A DNA stretch of 27,014 bases from Fusobacterium sp. (GTDB lineage Bacteria > Fusobacteriota > Fusobacteriia > Fusobacteriales > Fusobacteriaceae): positions 1 to 27,014 of the forward strand of contig JAUNAY010000003.1 of the NCBI GenBank assembly GCA_030527385.1. Direction: 5' to 3'. Within the stretch, counting starts at the first letter, position 1. Each line of letters begins with the position of its first letter. Position numbers and translations under genes: made by a program. Shown one piece after another: positions 23,202-27,014 of this stretch. Under the pieces are notes generated by a model. It worked only from the letters and a program-made list of their open reading frames with translations, was not told where the DNA came from and made no database searches.

Positions 23202-24374
23202 ATGAAAAGAAATAGTATTAGAATAAAGACATTGGAACTTATAAAAAATAGTAGTGGTATATCAAGGGCAGAGTTAGCAAAAGAGTTAGAAATTACACCT
23301 GCTGGAATAGGAAAAATAATAAATAAACTTTTAGATGAAGAATTAATTGAAGAAACTGCTGAAGGAGAATCAACAGGTGGAAGACGTCCAATTATTTTGA
23401 AAATAAATGAAAAGAAAATAGGAAAAATTTTAGGAATATCTTTGGCACCTAGATTTATTGAAATAGTTGTTGGAGATATAAATGGAAATATTTTAAATGA
23501 GAAAAAATATTCATTAAAGAAGAGACTATTAGAGAAAGAACATAATATTTTAGAACTTACAGAAAAGCTTATAAAAAGAGAACTTAAAGAGAGAGATGAT
23601 ATAAAAATTATATCTGTTGTAGTAAATGGAATGGTTGATAGTGAAAATGGAATATCAATTTTTTCTCCACATTATAACTGGAAAAATATAAATTTAAAGA
23701 AAAGATTTACAGAAAAGTTTAAAGTGAAAGTTTTTGTAGAGAATGACGTAAGAGCTATGGCACTTACAGAGAAGATATATGGATCTTGTAAAGAAAACCA
23801 AAACTTTGTAGTAATGAATATAGGTGATGGGGTAGGAGGAAGTATATTTCTTAATGACTCTTTATATCACGGCTATGGATCGATGTCTGGAGAGCTTGGG
23901 CATATGGTAGTAAAAAGAAATAGTTCTGAAAAATGTTCTTGTGGAAAAAAAGGATGTTTGGAAACAGAGGTTTCAAATGTAGCACTAATAAAAAAAATAA
24001 CAGCTCAAATAAGATTAAATAATTATAGTAGTTTAAAAAATACTTTGTTAGAAAAAGGAAGTCTAACTATAAATGATGTATTAAGAGGTGTAGCAGAAAA
24101 AGATATGTTAACTTTTAATATTGTTACAGATGCTATGTATATGGTAGCAAATGCTATTGATGTAATTATTTCTGTTATAAATCCAGAAAAAATAGTTTTG
24201 TTAGGGGAGATGTTTCAAAATAAATTTATTTTTGATTCTCTTGCTAATGAGATAAAAAAAATTACTTTAGATGAGCAATATTATGAAATAAAAAGATCAG
24301 AATTCTATAAAAATATCTATGAAATAGCTCCTCTAGCAGTAGTAAGTTATAAAATTTTTAAAGAGATGGAATAA
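23202..24374 (+). CDS. ROK-family transcriptional regulator (NagC/XylR type)
   Basis: 390-residue ROK repressor. The N-terminal winged helix (about residues 5-65: ISRAELAKELEITPAGIGKIINKL, then STGGRRP) binds DNA; the rest is a sugar-kinase-like effector domain. The ROK zinc site is intact: H234 in GELGHM and C245, C247, C252 in CSCGKKGCLE. The kinase-type Asp is still present (D182 in ENDVRAMAL), so the domain may bind a sugar hydroxyl at the usual place. Divergent from galKTE, so probable galactose-responsive regulator; the ligand is inference. No terminator is seen before obgE, which has its own promoter. Confidence 0.9.
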   Translation: MKRNSIRIKTLELIKNSSGISRAELAKELEITPAGIGKIINKLLDEELIEETAEGESTGGRRPIILKINEKKIGKILGISLAPRFIEIVVGDINGNILNEKKYSLKKRLLEKEHNILELTEKLIKRELKERDDIKIISVVVNGMVDSENGISIFSPHYNWKNINLKKRFTEKFKVKVFVENDVRAMALTEKIYGSCKENQNFVVMNIGDGVGGSIFLNDSLYHGYGSMSGELGHMVVKRNSSEKCSCGKKGCLETEVSNVALIKKITAQIRLNNYSSLKNTLLEKGSLTINDVLRGVAEKDMLTFNIVTDAMYMVANAIDVIISVINPEKIVLLGEMFQNKFIFDSLANEIKKITLDEQYYEIKRSEFYKNIYEIAPLAVVSYKIFKEME

Positions 24375-24396
24375 TAAAAGGAAGTAATGAAAAAAC

Positions 24397-24425
24397 TTGT
24401 AAATTATTATAAAGTAAGGTAAAAT
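24397..24425 (+). promoter_or_regulatory. Promoter of obgE
   Basis: TTGTAA (24397-24402), 17-base spacer, TAAAAT (24420-24425), 39 bases ahead of the start at 24465. TTAGGAGAG follows at 24447-24454. Confidence 0.65.
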
Positions 24426-24464
24426 ATATTGATAAAAAAATAAATTTTAGGAGAGAAAAAATAT

Positions 24465-25751
24465 ATGTTTATAGATGAAGTAATAGTAACAGTGAAGGCT
24501 GGGAACGGTGGAGATGGTTCAGCAGCTTTTAGAAGAGAAAAATATATTCAGTTTGGAGGTCCAGACGGTGGAGATGGTGGAAATGGAGGAAGTGTAATAT
24601 TTGTTGCAGATCCTAACATTAACACTTTAATTGATTTTAAATATAAAAAAATATTTAAAGCTGAAAATGGAGAAAATGGACAAAAGAAGCAAATGTATGG
24701 AAAAACAGGAGCTGATTTAATAATTAAAGTTCCTGTTGGGACACAAATAAGAGATGTAGAAACAGGAAAATTATTATTAGATATGAATGTTCCTGGAGAA
24801 CCAAGACTACTTTTAAAAGGAGGAAGAGGAGGAGCAGGAAACGTACATTTTAAATCTGCTACAAGAAAAACTCCTAAAATAGCTGGAAAAGGAAGAGAAG
24901 GAGCAGAGATAAAAGTTAAACTTGAATTAAAACTTTTAGCTGATATAGCACTTGTTGGGTATCCATCAGTTGGAAAATCAAGTTTTATCAATAGAGTGTC
25001 AGCTGCAAATTCAAAAGTAGGAAGTTATCATTTTACAACTCTTGAACCAAAATTAGGAGTTGTAAGATTAGAAGAGGGGAAATCATTTGTTATAGCAGAT
25101 ATTCCAGGGCTTATTGAGGGTGCTCACGAAGGAGTAGGGCTTGGAGATAAGTTTTTAAGACATATTGAAAGATGTAAAATGATATTCCATCTTGTTGATG
25201 TGGCAGAAATAGAGGGAAGAGATGCCATTGAAGATTATGAGAAAATAAATGAAGAACTAAGAAAATTTAGTGAAAAATTATCAAATAAAAAACAAATAGT
25301 TTTAGCAAATAAGATGGATTTGTTATGGGATATGGATAAATATGAAAAGTTTAAAGCTCACGTTGAAGCACAAGGAAATGAGGTTTACCCTATATCAGTA
25401 ATATTAAATGAAGGAATTAGAGAAGTTCTATTCAGAAGTTATGATATGCTTCAAAAAATAGAAAGAGAACCATTAGAAGAAGAAGTTAATGTAAATGAGG
25501 TATTAAGAGAAATTAAAGGAGAATCAGAAGATTTTGTAATCACTCAAGATGAAGAGGGAACTTATGTAATAGAAGGTAGAATCCTTGATGAAGTTCTTGC
25601 TAAATATGTTATTACAATGGACGAAGATTCTATAATAAACTTCTTACATATGATGAGATCTCTTGGATTGGAAGAAGCGATGAGAGATGCAGGTATTCAA
25701 GATGGAGATAATGTAAGAATAGCTGATGTAGAGTTTGAATATGTAGAATAG
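24465..25751 (+). CDS. obgE: Obg/CgtA GTPase
   Basis: 428-residue ribosome-associated GTPase (50S assembly, stress). Order: glycine-rich Obg fold (about 1-158, opening MFIDEVIVTVKAGNGGDGS), G domain (about 159-330) and a C-terminal OCT domain (about 345-428). GTP motifs: P-loop GYPSVGKS at 165-172, switch I region FTTLEPKLG, DIPG at 212-215, NKMD in the later G4 position. Longer than E. coli ObgE because of the OCT domain common in Firmicutes-like Obg. Ends at a strong terminator. Confidence 0.97.
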   Translation: MFIDEVIVTVKAGNGGDGSAAFRREKYIQFGGPDGGDGGNGGSVIFVADPNINTLIDFKYKKIFKAENGENGQKKQMYGKTGADLIIKVPVGTQIRDVETGKLLLDMNVPGEPRLLLKGGRGGAGNVHFKSATRKTPKIAGKGREGAEIKVKLELKLLADIALVGYPSVGKSSFINRVSAANSKVGSYHFTTLEPKLGVVRLEEGKSFVIADIPGLIEGAHEGVGLGDKFLRHIERCKMIFHLVDVAEIEGRDAIEDYEKINEELRKFSEKLSNKKQIVLANKMDLLWDMDKYEKFKAHVEAQGNEVYPISVILNEGIREVLFRSYDMLQKIEREPLEEEVNVNEVLREIKGESEDFVITQDEEGTYVIEGRILDEVLAKYVITMDEDSIINFLHMMRSLGLEEAMRDAGIQDGDNVRIADVEFEYVE

Positions 25752-25755
25752 AGAT

Positions 25756-25785
25756 AAAAAGCTGAATTCTTTATTCAGCTTTTTT
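25756..25785 (+). terminator. Intrinsic terminator after obgE
   Basis: Perfect 12-bp stem AAAAAGCTGAAT (25756-25767) / ATTCAGCTTTTT (25773-25784), five-base loop, six T. No clear promoter lies between it and miaA. Confidence 0.9.
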
Positions 25786-25817
25786 GTAATATAAAATATT
25801 GTTTTGAAAGGAAAAAT

Positions 25818-26720
25818 ATGGTAAAAGGCTTAGTAATTGCAGGACCTACTGGAGTAGGAAAAACAGATCTATCTATAAAGTTAGCAAAGTTGATGAATGC
25901 AGATATTATATCTGCTGATTCTGCTCAAATCTATAAAGGAATGGATATAGGAACTGCAAAGATAACTCAAGATGAGATGCAAGGTGTAAATCACTATATG
26001 TTAGATATAGTTGAACCTATAAAAAAATATAATGTTGGAGATTATCAAATAGCAGTAGATAATATCTTAAAAGAAAAAGAGAAAGAAAGTAAAAATATAA
26101 TTCTTACTGGAGGAACTGGACTATATATAAGCTCAATAACAGAGGGATTATCTGTGCTTCCACCTGCTGACGTAAAATTAAGAGAGGAGCTTTTAAAATT
26201 AAGTAAAGAAGAGTTATATGAAAATCTTTTAAAATTAGATCCACAAGCTGCTCAGGAGATACATATTAACAATAGAAGAAGAGTTGAAAGGGCAGTAGAA
26301 GTCTGTATGTTAACAGGGGATAAATTTTCGACTTTATCTAAGAAAAATATAAAAAACAATAATTATAATTTTTTAAAAGTCGCTTTAGAAAGAGATAGAG
26401 AATATCTATATGAAAGAATAAATTTAAGAGTAGATATAATGTTAGAAAAGGGACTTGAAAACGAAGTAAAAACTCTGTATGAAAAATATGGAGAAAATTT
26501 AAGAAAGATAAATATTATAGGTTATACAGAACTAATAGAATATTTTAACAAGCAAGTTACATATGAGGAAGCTGTTGAAAATATTAAAAGAAATTCAAGA
26601 AGATATGCAAAAAGACAGTTTACTTGGTTTAAAAACGATTCATCATACAGATGGTTTGATTTAGATAAATTAAGTGAAAAAGAGATAATAGAAGAGATAA
26701 TAAGTGAACTAAAATTGTGA
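25818..26720 (+). CDS. miaA: tRNA dimethylallyltransferase
   Basis: 300-residue MiaA, transferring dimethylallyl to N6 of A37 in tRNAs reading UNN codons. P-loop GPTGVGKT is at residues 9-16; ADSAQIYKGMDIGTAK (33-48) contains the conserved D34 and S35, followed by GGTGLYI. Normal length. Start ATG 25818 behind GAAAGGA. It lies 32 bases past the obgE terminator with no recognisable promoter, so either read-through or a weak promoter drives it. Confidence 0.96.
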   Translation: MVKGLVIAGPTGVGKTDLSIKLAKLMNADIISADSAQIYKGMDIGTAKITQDEMQGVNHYMLDIVEPIKKYNVGDYQIAVDNILKEKEKESKNIILTGGTGLYISSITEGLSVLPPADVKLREELLKLSKEELYENLLKLDPQAAQEIHINNRRRVERAVEVCMLTGDKFSTLSKKNIKNNNYNFLKVALERDREYLYERINLRVDIMLEKGLENEVKTLYEKYGENLRKINIIGYTELIEYFNKQVTYEEAVENIKRNSRRYAKRQFTWFKNDSSYRWFDLDKLSEKEIIEEIISELKL

Positions 26721-26749
26721 TTAACTGTAAGTAAAGTGTAATTAAAATC

Positions 26750-26778
26750 TTGATAAAAACATAGTGATATGGTATTAT
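26750..26778 (+). promoter_or_regulatory. Promoter of the terminal lipoprotein gene
   Basis: TTGATA (26750-26755), 17-base spacer, TATTAT (26773-26778) preceded by TATGG (extended -10), 24 bases before the ATG at 26803. Confidence 0.65.
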
Positions 26779-26802
26779 TAATATGATAGGGAATAGGTAT
26801 AT

Positions 26803-27014
26803 ATGAATATAAAGAAGATTTTTATTTGGATTATTTCAATCTTTTTTTTAACAGGTTGTTCAAACATAAGTAATAAAAATTTAGATAATTTTGATGTTAA
26901 AAGAGAAAAAAATTATAAAAATTTATATGAAAATTGGCAGTTGGAAAAGTTACAAATTGAATTATCAGAAGAAAAAGATGAAAATTTAATTTTAAAATAT
27001 AAAAAACTAATTGA
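26803..27014 (+). CDS. Lipoprotein of unknown function, 3' end outside the window
   Basis: Open frame of 70 codons from ATG 26803 to the window edge with no stop. The first 18 residues are a lipoprotein signal (MNIKKIFIWIISIFF, then LTGC), so C19 should be lipidated after signal peptidase II cleavage. Residues 20-70 are rich in Lys, Glu, Asn and Leu and look helical. Ribosome site AGG near 26795 is weak. It has its own promoter. I do not recognise the family from this fragment. Confidence 0.7.
   Translation, partial: MNIKKIFIWIISIFFLTGCSNISNKNLDNFDVKREKNYKNLYENWQLEKLQIELSEEKDENLILKYKKLI

Noticed and set aside
24548..24991. 147-codon open frame opposite obgE
   Set aside because: It is the antisense of the glycine-rich Obg domain, giving a Pro/Phe-rich product; no ribosome site, and obgE is certain.
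1..27014. Mobile element, prophage, CRISPR array, tRNA or rRNA
   Set aside because: No transposase, integrase, direct-repeat array, tRNA-like cloverleaf or rRNA sequence seen; gene style is uniform across the window.
1..27014. Depletion of GATC, GGCC, GCGC or GTAC
   Set aside because: Examples of each are easily found (501, 511, 12683, 834), so the missing-word effect looks specific to CATG.

Overview
The window is a compact stretch of very AT-rich bacterial chromosome (roughly 30% GC by eye) with strong Shine-Dalgarno sites and sigma70-like promoters. Protein style, codon use and the AGA/ATA-rich, AT-biased genes resemble Fusobacterium. The sucrose PTS operon and Leloir operon would fit F. 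mortiferum or a relative, but species assignment is inference. There are 21 genes, all but the last complete. I see no insertion sequence, prophage, CRISPR array, rRNA or tRNA.

Layout. 1-2016: a GntR/FCD regulator (-) divergent from a threonine-aldolase-like PLP enzyme. 2056-3654: a stand-alone periplasmic family 5 substrate-binding protein with its own promoter and terminator. 3689-5692: a tight walJ / uracil-DNA-glycosylase-like / 5-formyl-THF cyclo-ligase cluster. 5689-11811: yebC-like regulator, recG, proS and an NSS sodium symporter. 11833-15471 (-): sucrose operon scrA-scrB-scrK, divergent from a LacI-type regulator (scrR-like, 15645-16637). Behind that regulator, on the same strand and closely spaced, are a secreted thermonuclease, an M32 carboxypeptidase and LemA. 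19248-23005 (-): Leloir operon galK-galT-galE, divergent from a ROK regulator. 24465-26720: obgE and miaA. A lipoprotein gene starts at 26803 and runs off the end.

The recurring design is regulator and target transcribed divergently from a short shared region (three times), with convergent neighbours separated by one bidirectional hairpin (two places). Sucrose enters as sucrose-6-phosphate (ScrA), is cut to glucose-6-phosphate and fructose (ScrB), and fructose is phosphorylated (ScrK). Galactose goes through GalK, GalT and GalE to glucose-1-phosphate.

The most striking signal is not a gene. By a hand scan I find no CATG in the 27 kb, although CAT occurs a few hundred times and ATG is very common. 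Codon choices appear bent to avoid it: His is CAC before G, Ser/Pro/Thr end in G before TG, and yebC uses a GTG start exactly where ATG would create CATG. This suggests a CATG-specific restriction or methylation pressure on this genome. A second unusual feature is a small perfect hairpin between the Shine-Dalgarno and the start codon of scrA. Most of the coding content is otherwise ordinary.
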